From: Azophilus sp965221755
GTDB taxonomy: Bacteria > Pseudomonadota > Gammaproteobacteria > Pseudomonadales > Azotimanducaceae
Length of the DNA stretch: 64,000 nt
Assembly (NCBI GenBank): GCA_965221755.1
Contig: OZ244921.1
Location: 2,914,001 to 2,978,000, forward strand
Direction: 5' to 3'
Both the position numbers and the translations under genes were made by a program. Below, piece after piece: positions 8,191 through 16,989 of the stretch (positions are counted from its first letter, which is position 1; the number at the start of each line of letters is the position of its first letter). The notes below the pieces were generated by a model. The model searched no databases and was not told the DNA's origin. It worked only from the letters and a program-made list of their open reading frames with translations.

Positions 8191-9411
8191 TCAGATGGGA
8201 TTGCGCTGCACGAACTGGCGGGCAATGAGGATGCGCTGCATCTCATTAGTGCCCTCGCCGATGCACATCAGCGGCGCCTCGCGATACAGGCGCTCCACGG
8301 GATACTCTCGGGAGTAGCCGTAGCCGCCGTGGATGCGCATCGCTTCCGTGGCGTTGGTCAGGGCGCTCTCGGAGGCGAAGTACTTGGCCATGCCGGCCTC
8401 CATGTCGCAGCGCTCGCCGGCGTCGTAGGCGCGGGCGGCGTCCTCGGTGAGCAGTTCGGCGGCGCGGGTGCGGGTGGCCATTTCCCCCAGCTTGAGCTGA
8501 ATGGCCTGATGCTCCGCGATGGGCTTGCCGAAGGTCTTGCGGGTTTGGGCGTAGGCCGTCGCCTCGTCCAAGGCCCGGCGGGCGATGCCGACCGAGCGCG
8601 CCGCGACGTTGATGCGCCCGAGCTCCAGTCCGCCCACCGCCATGTAGAAGCCCTTGCCCGGCTCGCCCCCGACCAGGTGCCGCTCGGCGTCCAGCCGGTA
8701 GTCCTCGAAGACCAGCTCGGCGGAGTCGATGCCGTGGTAGCCGAGCTTCTCCAGCTTGCGTCCCGTACGGAACCCCGGGTGCGGCTTGCCGGTGTCCGGA
8801 TCGGCCTTGGGGGCGATGAACATGGACATGCCCCGGCGCGGCGGCGAGGCGTCCGGGTCGGTCTTGACCAGCAGCGCCACCGCGCCGCCTTCGATGCCGT
8901 TGCTGATCCAAGTCTTGGCGCCGTCGATGCGGTAGCCGTCCCCGCAGGCCAGGGCCCGGGTGCGGATGCCCTGCAGGTCGGTGCCGGCGTCCGGCTCGGT
9001 GAGCGCCAGCCCGCCGCGGATCTCCCCGGTGACGAACTTCGGCAGCCAGTACTGCCGCTGGGCATCCGTGCCGTGCCTCTCGACGATCGTCGCCATCATC
9101 AGGTGGGAGTTGAAGATGCCGGTGAGCGACATCCACTGTTCCGAAATCAAGGAGACGATGCGCGCGTAGGTGGCGGCCCGCAGCCCCAGCCCGCCGTAGC
9201 GCTCCGAGATGGTCGCCCCGAACAGGCCGAATTCCCTCATCTGCTCCACCAGCGCGTGGGGGTAGATGTCGGCATGCTCCATTTGCATCACGTGGGGCTT
9301 GACGTCGCGCTCCACCCAGCGCCCGATGGCGTCGAGCATGATGCGCTCGTCACGCTCGGAGTAGCCGCCGTCTTGGCGCGGTGCGGGCGTGGGTTGGCGG
9401 TCTTGGCTCAT
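8191..9411 (-). CDS. Acyl-CoA dehydrogenase
   Basis: The product has 406 residues and all three regions of the family. The first is an N-terminal helical domain. The middle beta domain has ALTEPDAGTDLQGI and GAKTWISNGIEGG for FAD binding. The C-terminal helical domain has RTFGKPIAEHQAIQLKL and IHGGYGYSREYPVERLYREA, followed by IGEGTNEMQRILIAR. The Glu or Gly that acts as catalytic base cannot be fixed without an alignment. It introduces a 2,3-double bond into an acyl-CoA. It is the second gene of the minus-strand operon after the deacetylase. Confidence 0.93.
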   Translation of the reverse strand: MSQDRQPTPAPRQDGGYSERDERIMLDAIGRWVERDVKPHVMQMEHADIYPHALVEQMREFGLFGATISERYGGLGLRAATYARIVSLISEQWMSLTGIFNSHLMMATIVERHGTDAQRQYWLPKFVTGEIRGGLALTEPDAGTDLQGIRTRALACGDGYRIDGAKTWISNGIEGGAVALLVKTDPDASPPRRGMSMFIAPKADPDTGKPHPGFRTGRKLEKLGYHGIDSAELVFEDYRLDAERHLVGGEPGKGFYMAVGGLELGRINVAARSVGIARRALDEATAYAQTRKTFGKPIAEHQAIQLKLGEMATRTRAAELLTEDAARAYDAGERCDMEAGMAKYFASESALTNATEAMRIHGGYGYSREYPVERLYREAPLMCIGEGTNEMQRILIARQFVQRNPI

Positions 9412-9423
9412 GGCGGCGCCTCC

Positions 9424-10374
9424 TCAAGGCATGGCTGGCGGGTTGGCCGGCGGCGGCGCCGCCGCCGCGTAGGCGGCAGCAATGTCGCGGCGCGTGGCCA
9501 TCCAAACGTCGTCCCGGCCGCTGACGTGGTCGAGCACCCGCTTGAGCGCCCCGATCCGTCCCGGCCGGCCGATGATGCGCAGATGCAGGCCCAGGGACAT
9601 CATCCGGGGGCCTTCCGCTGCAGCTTCCCCCAGCAGCCAATCGAAGCTGTCGATGGCGTAGCGCGCCCAATCGGCGGGACTGAGCGAAGGCGACGTCCAC
9701 AGCTTCATGTCGTTGGAGTCCAGCGCGTAGGGCATGACCAGGATGGGGCGCGTCCGCCCGTCGGCGCACTCGACGCCGTCCCAGAACGGGAGGTCGCCGG
9801 AGTAGTCGTCCATGTGATAGATGAAGCCCTCCTCGGCCAGCAGGCGGCGGGTGCGGTCGGTGTGCAGCAGCCTGGACAGCCAGCCCGTCGGCGCGACCCC
9901 GACGCTGGCCTCGATGCTGGACCGGGCGCTGCGAATGAACTCGCGCTCCTCGGCCTCCGACATGCCGTGCTGGAACACCCAGCGGTAGCCGTGGCAGGCG
10001 GCCTCGTGGCCGTTGTCGCGCAGGTGCGCCGCCAGGGCGGGGGCCCGTTCCAAGGCCAGGGCGGCGGCGGTCGCGGTGACCGGAATCCCGCGTTCGTCCA
10101 GCAGCCCGAACACCCTGGGGGCGCCGAAGCCGATGCCGTAGCGGTAGTTGGTTTCGTTGGCATGGACCCGCATCGGCCGTTTGGGAACGGCCCCCAGCTC
10201 ATCCACTGGCTCGGGACGTGAATCGCCGTCGCGCACGTTCATTTCGGCGCCTTCCTCGACGTTCACCACGATGGACAGGGCCAAACGGGCGCCGTTCGGC
10301 CAAGCAAAACCATTGCGTGGACCCGCTGCGGCGTCAAACTTCAACGGGGCGATTCCCGCATAATGGGAAGCCAA
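9424..10374 (-). CDS. Polysaccharide deacetylase-fold hydrolase (PuuE-like)
   Basis: The product has 316 residues. It contains LSIVVNVEEGAE, RYGIGFGAPRVFGLLDERGI, GHEAACHGYRWVFQHGMS and GLHLRIIGRPGRI, the arrangement of the NodB-like branch that includes PuuE allantoinase-type proteins. These act on cyclic or linear amides rather than sugars, with metal-binding His and Asp/Glu residues. It is the first gene of the minus-strand catabolic operon, and the amidase is at the other end, so both may act on nitrogen-containing substrate parts. The substrate is unknown. Confidence 0.82.
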   Translation of the reverse strand: MASHYAGIAPLKFDAAAGPRNGFAWPNGARLALSIVVNVEEGAEMNVRDGDSRPEPVDELGAVPKRPMRVHANETNYRYGIGFGAPRVFGLLDERGIPVTATAAALALERAPALAAHLRDNGHEAACHGYRWVFQHGMSEAEEREFIRSARSSIEASVGVAPTGWLSRLLHTDRTRRLLAEEGFIYHMDDYSGDLPFWDGVECADGRTRPILVMPYALDSNDMKLWTSPSLSPADWARYAIDSFDWLLGEAAAEGPRMMSLGLHLRIIGRPGRIGALKRVLDHVSGRDDVWMATRRDIAAAYAAAAPPPANPPAMP

Positions 10375-10479
10375 GCAACAGCGGCGGGAGGCGCGGCCTG
10401 CTGCCCTGCAAATTCAAATGCCATATTGATATGATAATACGTCATTTCGGGAGTCTGGAGAACAGGAGGTCTGGAAAAC
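10375..10479. promoter_or_regulatory. AT-rich divergent promoter region between two catabolic operons
   Basis: This 105-base gap separates the divergent starts at 10374 (minus) and 10480 (plus). It holds the AT-rich stretch ATTCAAATGCCATATTGATA followed by TGATAATACG in otherwise GC-rich DNA. On the plus strand TGCAAA and TATGAT are 17 bases apart, a weak sigma-70-like pair. CATAT and ATATG form a short palindrome around TG and could be an operator half-site pair. AGGAGGT lies 10 bases before the ATG at 10480. No regulator gene is adjacent. Confidence 0.4.
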
Positions 10480-11691
10480 ATGCAAGCGGCCAGTCGAGCG
10501 GACTACGACGGACCCCCGGACTATCGCACGGTGGGCCGGCATGCGCTGCTCCCCGACACCACCCATGACCAAGCGGAGCGCTACAACTTCCTGGCGCACC
10601 TGAACCGGCACTTGGCGGCCGAGGTGCTGCCGGGCGTCACCTCGGCGTACCAAAGCGCGGTCGAGCCCGCCTTTCGGCAGCGGCATGGCCGCGCCCCTGC
10701 GGACCGGCACGAGGTTCGCCGGGCGCTGGAAGGCCACTCCCTGTACCGCCTGTGGAGCGCCCTGCGCCGCAACGCCATGGAAATGCGGCAGCAGTCCGGC
10801 CTTGCCGTCGTGCTTGGGCAGCTGCGGGAGCTGATCGAGCGCAGCGCGGAACTGGCCGACCGGCAGCGGCTGCGGTTGGATCCGGAGCTTGAGCCGCCGC
10901 GCTACCTGACCGCCGTGGACCACCACTGCATGCCGGGCAGCTACTACACGGAGCGGCTCGAGCGGGACGTGAGCGCCGCGGCCAACTACGACTCCGGGCT
11001 GTTCGTCACCACGGCCGGCCTGCTGGGCCGGCTGGCGGACGGCGGCGGCCGGGGCATGGTCGCTTTCTTGAGGAAGCTGCGCCCCGACTTCGCGCCGCGC
11101 CGCATTCTCGACCTTGGCTGCGGCCTGGGGCACAACGTGCTGCCCATTGCGGCGGCCTATCCCGATGCCGAGGTGACGGCGGTGGACGTGGCCGCGCCCA
11201 TGCTGCGCTACGGCGCCGCTCGGGCGGCGAGCCTGGGCGTTGGCAACGTGACCTTCGTGCAGGCCGACGCCGCCGACCTGTCGGCGTTCGCGGACGGCTG
11301 CTTCGATTGGGTCGGCAGCATCATGTTTCTCCACGAGACCTCCTTGCCGGCGCTGAAGCGCATCATGGCCGAAAGCCGCCGCCTGGTCGCGCCGGGCGGC
11401 TTGGTGACCCATGTTGAACAGCCGCGCTACGACGCTGCCATGCCGCTGCTCGAGCAGGCGCTGCGGGATTGGGATGCGTTCAACAACAACGAGCCTTTCT
11501 GGACCAAGCTGCACGAGATCGATCTGGACCAACTGATGGTGGCGGCGGGCTTCGACCGCAACCGCCTGATTCACGAGGGCGTGCATGCCGTCGTCGATGG
11601 CGACGGGGCTCCGGATGCCGCCGCCGATGAGGTCGAGGACTACGGGCGCAAGCCCGCTTGGCGCATCACCGGCGCCGAGGTTCCGGCGTAG
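10480..11691 (+). CDS. Class I SAM-dependent methyltransferase
   Basis: The product has 403 residues. The first 190 are helical and unassigned. The Rossmann methyltransferase domain follows with motif I ILDLGCGLGHNVLPIA (about residues 208-223), the acidic loop AEVTAVDVAAPML, and QADAADLSAFADGCFDWV. It should transfer a methyl group from S-adenosylmethionine to a small molecule or protein. The ATG at 10480 is preceded by a strong AGGAGGT box. It opens the plus-strand cluster with a VOC protein, a reductase and a Rieske oxygenase. Confidence 0.85.
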   Translation: MQAASRADYDGPPDYRTVGRHALLPDTTHDQAERYNFLAHLNRHLAAEVLPGVTSAYQSAVEPAFRQRHGRAPADRHEVRRALEGHSLYRLWSALRRNAMEMRQQSGLAVVLGQLRELIERSAELADRQRLRLDPELEPPRYLTAVDHHCMPGSYYTERLERDVSAAANYDSGLFVTTAGLLGRLADGGGRGMVAFLRKLRPDFAPRRILDLGCGLGHNVLPIAAAYPDAEVTAVDVAAPMLRYGAARAASLGVGNVTFVQADAADLSAFADGCFDWVGSIMFLHETSLPALKRIMAESRRLVAPGGLVTHVEQPRYDAAMPLLEQALRDWDAFNNNEPFWTKLHEIDLDQLMVAAGFDRNRLIHEGVHAVVDGDGAPDAAADEVEDYGRKPAWRITGAEVPA

Positions 11692-11703
11692 GATTGGCGC
11701 GCC

Positions 11704-12081
11704 TTGAGCGGGGACCGCGGCCAGCCGCCGCTTGACGTCGTCCGGCTGGCGGGCGCCAAGGCCCGCGGCAAGCGGCCCTACTTTCTTGAGGACGCGGATG
11801 CGGAAAGGGTGCTGTCGATTGCCATGGCGATTGCCGGGGAGCTTGCCGTGCTGCGGCAGCGCTTGGACACCATCGAGGAGCTGCTGGAGGCCCGCGGCGG
11901 CCTGACCCGTGCCGAAATCGAAGCCTTCGTGCCCAGCCCGGCCCACGCGCAGGAGCGCGGCCGATGGCAGCAGGAGTACTTGGCCCGCATTCTGCGCATT
12001 TTGCAGCAGGAAGCGCAGGCCCAGGAGCGCGGCGACGAGCCCACGTCGGCGGAAGCCGGCGCCCGGATGCTCGGCGAATGA
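11704..12081 (+). CDS. Conserved-looking hypothetical protein, helical
   Basis: This 125-residue product starts at TTG, 12 bases after the methyltransferase stop; no ATG fits better without losing the N-terminus. It is rich in Ala, Glu, Arg and Leu, and the pattern IAGELAVLRQRLDTIEELLEARG suggests a coiled coil followed by a second helix ending in ILRILQQEAQAQERGDEP. No cysteines, membrane segment or signal peptide are seen. Placement inside a tight co-directional cluster and coding-like base composition support it. I do not recognise its function. Confidence 0.6.
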   Translation: MSGDRGQPPLDVVRLAGAKARGKRPYFLEDADAERVLSIAMAIAGELAVLRQRLDTIEELLEARGGLTRAEIEAFVPSPAHAQERGRWQQEYLARILRILQQEAQAQERGDEPTSAEAGARMLGE

Positions 12082-12368
12082 CCCCGGACGCCGTTGCCAA
12101 TCGGAAGCCTCCGGTTCGCTCCGGCTCGGCGCCGACGGCGGAGGAACAGCCGTCCGCCCGCCAGGAAGCCCAGCGCGCGCAGGAACGGCGCGGCGCGCCA
12201 TTCGCGGGCGGGATGCCCACGATCCGGGCAATCCCGCCATTCTCCAAGGGCGTTTCGCGCTCGCGCAACGCCAATGCGAAACCCGGTTTCGCCCGGGGTC
12301 GCGCCCCCGCTTTGACGGAAGTTGCGCCAAGGGAGGAGCCGGCCGGCGCCGGAGGCGGCCCAGCGTGA
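12078..12368 (+). CDS. Possible small Arg/Pro/Ala-rich protein coupled to both neighbours
   Basis: A 96-residue frame starts in the ATGA overlap with the previous gene and ends in a GTGA overlap with the VOC gene start. Third codon positions are mostly G or C, as in real genes here. The product is basic, low in complexity and likely disordered (SRSRNANAKPGFARGRAP). The overlaps on both sides favour a real coupled gene; the composition argues for caution. Without it, 12082-12364 would be an unusually long gap inside this compact cluster. Confidence 0.35.
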   Translation: MTPDAVANRKPPVRSGSAPTAEEQPSARQEAQRAQERRGAPFAGGMPTIRAIPPFSKGVSRSRNANAKPGFARGRAPALTEVAPREEPAGAGGGPA

Positions 12369-13252
12369 CGCCGCTGCGCGCCGGGACGGTCTGCGTCGCC
12401 AATCTGGAGCGCAGCCGGCGAGCCTACGAACGCCTGATCGAGTACCGCACCGCGGAAACCGGTCGGATTGCCAAGGCGCTGGCTGGCGCTTGGGCCGCAC
12501 CGGACGCCGCCGGCGCGCCCTACGCGCTGCTGCGGCCGCCCTCGGGCGCCGACACTTGGCTGCGGCTGGTCGAGTCGCCGACGGTGGCTGGCTTCGAACC
12601 CTTGGTCAGCATGGGCTGGACGGCCTTGGAGTTCTGCGTCCGCGACGTGCGGGCGGTGGCGGCGCGGCTGGCCGATTCGCCGTTCAAGATCATCGGGCCG
12701 CCGCGGCGGCTCGACGGCTTGGACAGCCTGTGCGCCATGCAGGCGCGCGGCCCGGATGGCGAGATCTGCTACTTCACGCAGATTGACGACGACCCGCCGG
12801 GGTTCTCCTTGCCCCGAGCGAGCAGTTTCGTGGACCGCTTGTTCATCCATGTGGTCGGCGCCAGCGATCTCGACGCCACCCAGCTGTGGGCCGAGCGGCA
12901 CCTCGATTGCACCGTCGCCATGGCCCGCGTGGAGATGGCATACACCATGCTGGCGCGGGCGTTCGGCCAGCCGCTGGATGCGCGATTCACCATTTCCACC
13001 CTAAAGCGCGGCGATGAGCTTTTCCTGCAGGTGGACCAGATGCCGCCCGAAGCGGTGCGGCGTCCCCAGCGGGCGGGACTGCTGCCGCCGGGCATCGCCA
13101 TGACGACGCTGTCGGCGCCGAGCCTTGATGCGGTTGCCGGCGCCTGCATCGAACCGCCTGCCCGCCATGACGGCATGCTCTACGACGGGCGGCGCAGCGC
13201 GGTGCTGGCTGACCCGGACGGTGCGCTTTACGAACTGCTGGAGGATGCATGA
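12365..13252 (+). CDS. VOC-fold (glyoxalase/extradiol dioxygenase-like) protein
   Basis: From the GTG at 12365 the product has 295 residues with two vicinal-oxygen-chelate repeats. The first runs from MTPLRAGTVCVANLERSRRAY to EICYFTQIDDD. The second runs from DRLFIHVVGASDLDATQLWA to SAVLADPDGALYELLED. Paired beta-alpha-beta modules with the final Glu near YELLED fit the metal-binding site of VOC enzymes. It may be an extradiol-type dioxygenase, isomerase or hydrolase for the Rieske product. The TGA overlaps the next ATG. Confidence 0.78.
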   Translation: MTPLRAGTVCVANLERSRRAYERLIEYRTAETGRIAKALAGAWAAPDAAGAPYALLRPPSGADTWLRLVESPTVAGFEPLVSMGWTALEFCVRDVRAVAARLADSPFKIIGPPRRLDGLDSLCAMQARGPDGEICYFTQIDDDPPGFSLPRASSFVDRLFIHVVGASDLDATQLWAERHLDCTVAMARVEMAYTMLARAFGQPLDARFTISTLKRGDELFLQVDQMPPEAVRRPQRAGLLPPGIAMTTLSAPSLDAVAGACIEPPARHDGMLYDGRRSAVLADPDGALYELLEDA

Positions 13253-14232
13253 CCGAGCCCAATGCCTGCGTGACCGTCGCCCGGTGTCCCGAAGGCAACC
13301 CCGTGCCAAGCGACTTCGCCCTGCAAGCGGCGCCGCTGCCCGAATCCGGGGTCGCGGCCGAAGTGCTCTGCCTTTCGATCGATCCCTATCTGCGGGGCCG
13401 CCTGAGCGGCAGGCACGTCACCGGCGCCATCGCCCCGGGGCAGCCGATGGAGAGCGAGCTGATCGTGCGCACCGTCGAGGGTTCGGCAGTCGGCCCAGCC
13501 GGAACCCTGGCTCGGGCCTTCGGTCCCTGGCAGTCCCGGGTGCGCCTGCCCGAGCAGTCGCTCAACGCCATTCCCGATGGCTTGCAGCCGCCCTCGCTTG
13601 CCTTGGGCGTGCTCGGCATGCCCGGCCTCACGGCATACGCCGGCGTGGAGCGCATTCTGCGGCCCGCGCCGGAGCAGACCTTGGTGGTGTCGGCGGCGGC
13701 CGGCCCGGTGGGCGCGACAGTGGGCCAGTTGGGCAAAGCGGCCGGGGCTCGGGTCATCGGCATCGTCGGCAGCCCGGAAAAGGCGGACTGGCTGCGCGGT
13801 GAGGCTGGTTTCGACGGCTGCATCGACCGCCATGCGCCGCTCGGCGAGGCGCTTGACGCCCTCTGCCCCGACGGTGTTGACATGTATTTCGACAACGTCG
13901 GCGGCGCCATCCTCCAGGCGGTGATGGAGCGCCTGGCCCGCAATGCGCGAGTGGCGCTTTGCGGGCTGATGGACCAGTACAACCAGGCGCAGACGCCGCC
14001 GGGCCCCAATCCCGGCTTGGTCATACGCGCCCGCGCGACCATGCGCGGCTTGGTGGTCTATGACCACGAGGATCTGCGTCCGCGCATGGAAGAGGAATTG
14101 GGCGGCCGCATTCGCGACGGCAGCCTTGCCTACCGGGAAGCGGTCTTCGAGGGGCTGGAATCGGCGCCGACCGCGTTCTGCCGCCTCATGGCCGGCCAAA
14201 CCTTCGGCAAGACGGTGGTGCGCTTGGGGTGA
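13249..14232 (+). CDS. NADP-dependent MDR-family oxidoreductase
   Basis: The product has 327 residues. It belongs to the zinc-free medium-chain reductase branch with leukotriene B4 12-hydroxydehydrogenase, CurA and alkenal reductases. It has LSIDPYLRGRLSG near the N-terminus, GMPGLTAYAGV, the NADP-binding loop SAAAGPVGATVGQLGKAAGA, YFDNVGGAILQAVM and the C-terminal FGKTVVRLG. It probably reduces an activated carbon-carbon double bond. It overlaps the VOC gene by 4 bases and comes before the Rieske gene. Confidence 0.9.
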   Translation: MTEPNACVTVARCPEGNPVPSDFALQAAPLPESGVAAEVLCLSIDPYLRGRLSGRHVTGAIAPGQPMESELIVRTVEGSAVGPAGTLARAFGPWQSRVRLPEQSLNAIPDGLQPPSLALGVLGMPGLTAYAGVERILRPAPEQTLVVSAAAGPVGATVGQLGKAAGARVIGIVGSPEKADWLRGEAGFDGCIDRHAPLGEALDALCPDGVDMYFDNVGGAILQAVMERLARNARVALCGLMDQYNQAQTPPGPNPGLVIRARATMRGLVVYDHEDLRPRMEEELGGRIRDGSLAYREAVFEGLESAPTAFCRLMAGQTFGKTVVRLG

Positions 14233-14387
14233 TGGCCTGAAAGGGGACCGCTCAGGCCATTGGGCCATGACCGTGTGCTCCAACTGTCGGGCGCCATCGC
14301 GATTCCAGCCAATCAGCCAGCCAGTGAGCGTGTCTTGTTGCGAGCGAAACCGATACAATCGCGCAGCTAACCGTCGATTGAACACGG

Positions 14388-15602
14388 ATGGTTGGCGTCC
14401 TGCAGGTCGTTCCCTTGAGCATCGACATGACCCACGAACGGATCGAATTGGCCAAGCGCGCGCTGGCGCACTGGCAGCGCAGGACCACCGACCAAGCCGC
14501 CGACCAGATGCGGCTTCCGGTAGCGGTCTATTGCGACCCGGCGCGCTACCAGCGCGAGGTTGACCGCATCTTCCGGCAACTGCCCATCGCCGTGGCCTTG
14601 TCCATCGAGTTGCCGGAGTCGGGCAGCTACGTTGCGCAGACCCTGATGGGCATTCCGATCCTGATCACCCGCGACGGCGACGGCTTGGCGCATGCCTTCC
14701 TCAACGTCTGCCGACACCGGGGGGCGATCGTCTGTCCGGCCGGAAACGGCAATCGGTCCCGCTTCTCCTGCCCCTACCACGCTTGGACCTACGACAACCG
14801 CGGCCGGTTGGCGGGCGTCACCGGCAGCGCGTCCTTTGGCGACTTCGACCGTCGGTCGCGTTCGCTGACCGAACTGCACTGCGCCGAGCGCTGCGGGTTG
14901 GTCTGGGCCTGCCTGAAGCCGGGCTTGGCGTTCGACATCGATGCCTGGTTGGGTGACTTCGCGGCCCAGCTCGACACCCTAAGCCTTGATGAATGGGTGC
15001 TCTACGAGCAGCGCGACCTGGACGGTCCCGGCTGGAAGCCAACGCTCGACGGCTACCTTGAGGTCTATCACCACGATTCGGTGCACCGCTCCACGGTGGG
15101 GCGGCACACCATCGGCAATCTGCTGGTCCACGACCTCTACGGCCCGCACCAGCGCCTGACCTTCGGGCGCCGCAACCTGTCGGAGCTGGCGAACCTGCCG
15201 GAATCCGAGTGGCAGCCCGACAACCACGTTCGAATCATCCACTCGGCGTTTCCAAACCTGTCCGTCTCCGGCATTCTGGGCGGCCATTGCCTGGTCAGCC
15301 GCATCTTTCCCGGGCCGACCTTGGAGACCACGACCACCCGCCAGAGCATTCTGTGCGCCCCCGGCGAGCAAACCGCACAGTGGCGGGAGGCCGCGCGCAG
15401 CTTCAGCGAGATGACTTTGCAGGCGGTGCGCGATGAGGACTACGCCGTCGTGCATACGGTTCAGGCGGCGCTGCCCGCCGGGGCGAATTCAGACTTCATC
15501 ATCGGACGCAACGAGCCCGGCATCCAGCACTACCATCGCACCCTCGCCCGCATGATGGACGGCAGCAGCGAGGCTCTCAAGGCGGTCAAGGAGGCACCAT
15601 GA
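14388..15602 (+). CDS. Rieske non-heme iron oxygenase, alpha subunit
   Basis: The product has 404 residues from the first ATG; an alternative start is the ATG at 14427. The Rieske 2Fe-2S site is CRHRGA (C108, H110) and CPYHAW (C128, H131). The mononuclear iron site is in DGYLEVYHHDSVH, which gives the paired His residues 228/229 and 233. It should hydroxylate or demethylate an aromatic or quaternary ammonium substrate using electrons from a separate reductase. No ferredoxin or reductase gene is adjacent. It overlaps the SnoaL-like gene by 4 bases (ATGA). Confidence 0.92.
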   Translation: MVGVLQVVPLSIDMTHERIELAKRALAHWQRRTTDQAADQMRLPVAVYCDPARYQREVDRIFRQLPIAVALSIELPESGSYVAQTLMGIPILITRDGDGLAHAFLNVCRHRGAIVCPAGNGNRSRFSCPYHAWTYDNRGRLAGVTGSASFGDFDRRSRSLTELHCAERCGLVWACLKPGLAFDIDAWLGDFAAQLDTLSLDEWVLYEQRDLDGPGWKPTLDGYLEVYHHDSVHRSTVGRHTIGNLLVHDLYGPHQRLTFGRRNLSELANLPESEWQPDNHVRIIHSAFPNLSVSGILGGHCLVSRIFPGPTLETTTTRQSILCAPGEQTAQWREAARSFSEMTLQAVRDEDYAVVHTVQAALPAGANSDFIIGRNEPGIQHYHRTLARMMDGSSEALKAVKEAP

Positions 15603-16171
15603 CGGACATTCAGGCGCTGGAGCGCCGGGTTGAGCGGCTCGAATCACGCATCGAAATCGAGGAGCTGGCCACCGCCTACGCCCGGGCCTGCGATGAGCAC
15701 GACATGCCATGGCTTGAGTCGCTGTTCACCGAAGACGCCCAATTTGACTCGCCGAGCGGCGTCATGCGCGCCGGCAACCGCGACGAGATCATGGCGATGT
15801 TCGTGGCGGCGTTCAAAGTCCGCGGCCCGGGCTACCACTGGACCCATGACCCTTTCATCCGCATCGACGACGAAGACCCCAACGTGGCCACCGGCACGGT
15901 GCTGAGCCACGCGGAGACCACCCCCAACGGCCTCGTCAGCTTGGCCGCCATGAAGTACAACGACCGCTACCGGCGCGTGGATGGCCGCTGGCGCTTCTCC
16001 CGCCGCCAGATCCAGTTCCTCTACTATGTGCCCGCCGAGCAATACCCGCAGGGCCTCAGCCGCAAGCAGCGCCTCTACTACGGCGGCGACTGGAAGGACG
16101 CCGACTACCCCGAAGCGCTGCCGGCTTGGCAGGACTTCGACCGTCGCCATCAACCGGATGGAGCGGGGTAG
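15599..16171 (+). CDS. SnoaL-like / NTF2-fold protein
   Basis: The product has 190 residues. A short coiled-coil start (ALERRVERLESRIEIEELA) leads into an NTF2-like cone fold with ARACDEHDMPWLESLFTEDA and RRVDGRWRFSRRQIQFLYYV. Such proteins act as small polyketide or steroid-type cyclases, isomerases or hydratases, or replace the beta subunit of ring-hydroxylating oxygenases. Coupling to the Rieske alpha gene favours a partner role in the same pathway. The 3' two-thirds is duplicated as a pseudogene at 21034-21455. Confidence 0.82.
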   Translation: MTDIQALERRVERLESRIEIEELATAYARACDEHDMPWLESLFTEDAQFDSPSGVMRAGNRDEIMAMFVAAFKVRGPGYHWTHDPFIRIDDEDPNVATGTVLSHAETTPNGLVSLAAMKYNDRYRRVDGRWRFSRRQIQFLYYVPAEQYPQGLSRKQRLYYGGDWKDADYPEALPAWQDFDRRHQPDGAG

Positions 16172-16276
16172 GGCAGCCGCCCCGGCTGGCGTGAGGTTCC
16201 AAGGAGCGGGCGGAACTGAATGCCTTGACGGCCATTGCGGCGGCTGGCGGTCCGGAAGCTGTCGAAGCTGCCTTGA

Positions 16277-16933
16277 TCACACCTTAAGCGTTGCAATCAC
16301 CCGATCATCCGTGAGTCGATTGGTTAACGACTTGACCTCTGGCACCGATGTTGTGCTAAGCAATTCAGTCCAGCACGCTTCGCCGCGGTTCGAATGAATT
16401 GGCCCGGAATACAGTCGGATGTTTTGGGGGCTGTCGATGCTGGCGGACACAACGTTCACCTCGTCAGTCTGCCAGTTGGGGGAGTAAAGCTCATCGAGCC
16501 GCAGCCCCGTTTGTCTCCCGATGTAGTTGAAGCCTGTGCTATCGCGCAGGGTGACTTCCGACCACACGCGAACGGTGTCGCCTTCGCCGAACCCGGCAAG
16601 CTGCAAGACACGATTCCGAAGCGGAAGCTGCTCTTCGGAAGGCTTCGCTGTATCGAACGACAATAGACGGTGGGGGCATACTGCCCAATTGGTCATGGAT
16701 GTTCGGACCGAGCAGATGCCGCAGGGAATGTAGCCGCCGCTGCGGCTGCCCACTTCAGGGTCAAAGAGCGGTGCGAGAGGCTGTTGCTCGGCGGGCCAAC
16801 GCATCATGTCCCGGTTCCCGCCGCCATCGCAAGGCCGGCCGGCCCGATGCGGACATTGGGCGCGCCTAAACTGCCCGACGTTGTCTCCGCTTTCCGTGAG
16901 GGTAGTGCCGAACAGCTCGTGGACTACAGACAC
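16277..16933 (-). CDS. Unrecognised protein next to the IS end, possibly 5'-truncated
   Basis: The longest start is the GTG at 16933 (218 residues). The same frame stays open upstream to a TGA near 17009 and encodes the protein-like CGSTTFGEVCGGNGQVRTV, which runs into the 3' end of the transposase reading frame. The C-terminal half looks like a folded domain (LQLAGFGEGDTVRVWSEVTL, then STGFNYIGRQTGLRLDELYS). The middle is Cys- and Pro-rich and less convincing. The gene may have lost its true start when the IS inserted. No family is recognised. Its lower G+C at codon position 3 suggests foreign origin. Confidence 0.4.
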   Translation of the reverse strand: MSVVHELFGTTLTESGDNVGQFRRAQCPHRAGRPCDGGGNRDMMRWPAEQQPLAPLFDPEVGSRSGGYIPCGICSVRTSMTNWAVCPHRLLSFDTAKPSEEQLPLRNRVLQLAGFGEGDTVRVWSEVTLRDSTGFNYIGRQTGLRLDELYSPNWQTDEVNVVSASIDSPQNIRLYSGPIHSNRGEACWTELLSTTSVPEVKSLTNRLTDDRVIATLKV

Positions 16934-16989
16934 AGTGCGGACTTGACCATTGCCGCCACAGACTTCGCCAAAGGTGGTGGAACCGCATT

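Noticed and set aside
8170..10221. 683-codon open frame on the plus strand
   Set aside because: It is antisense to the well-supported acyl-CoA dehydrogenase and deacetylase genes and is a GC-rich shadow frame with no domain.
10414..12402. 662-codon open frame on the minus strand
   Set aside because: It is antisense to the methyltransferase and its neighbours and shows no recognisable motif.
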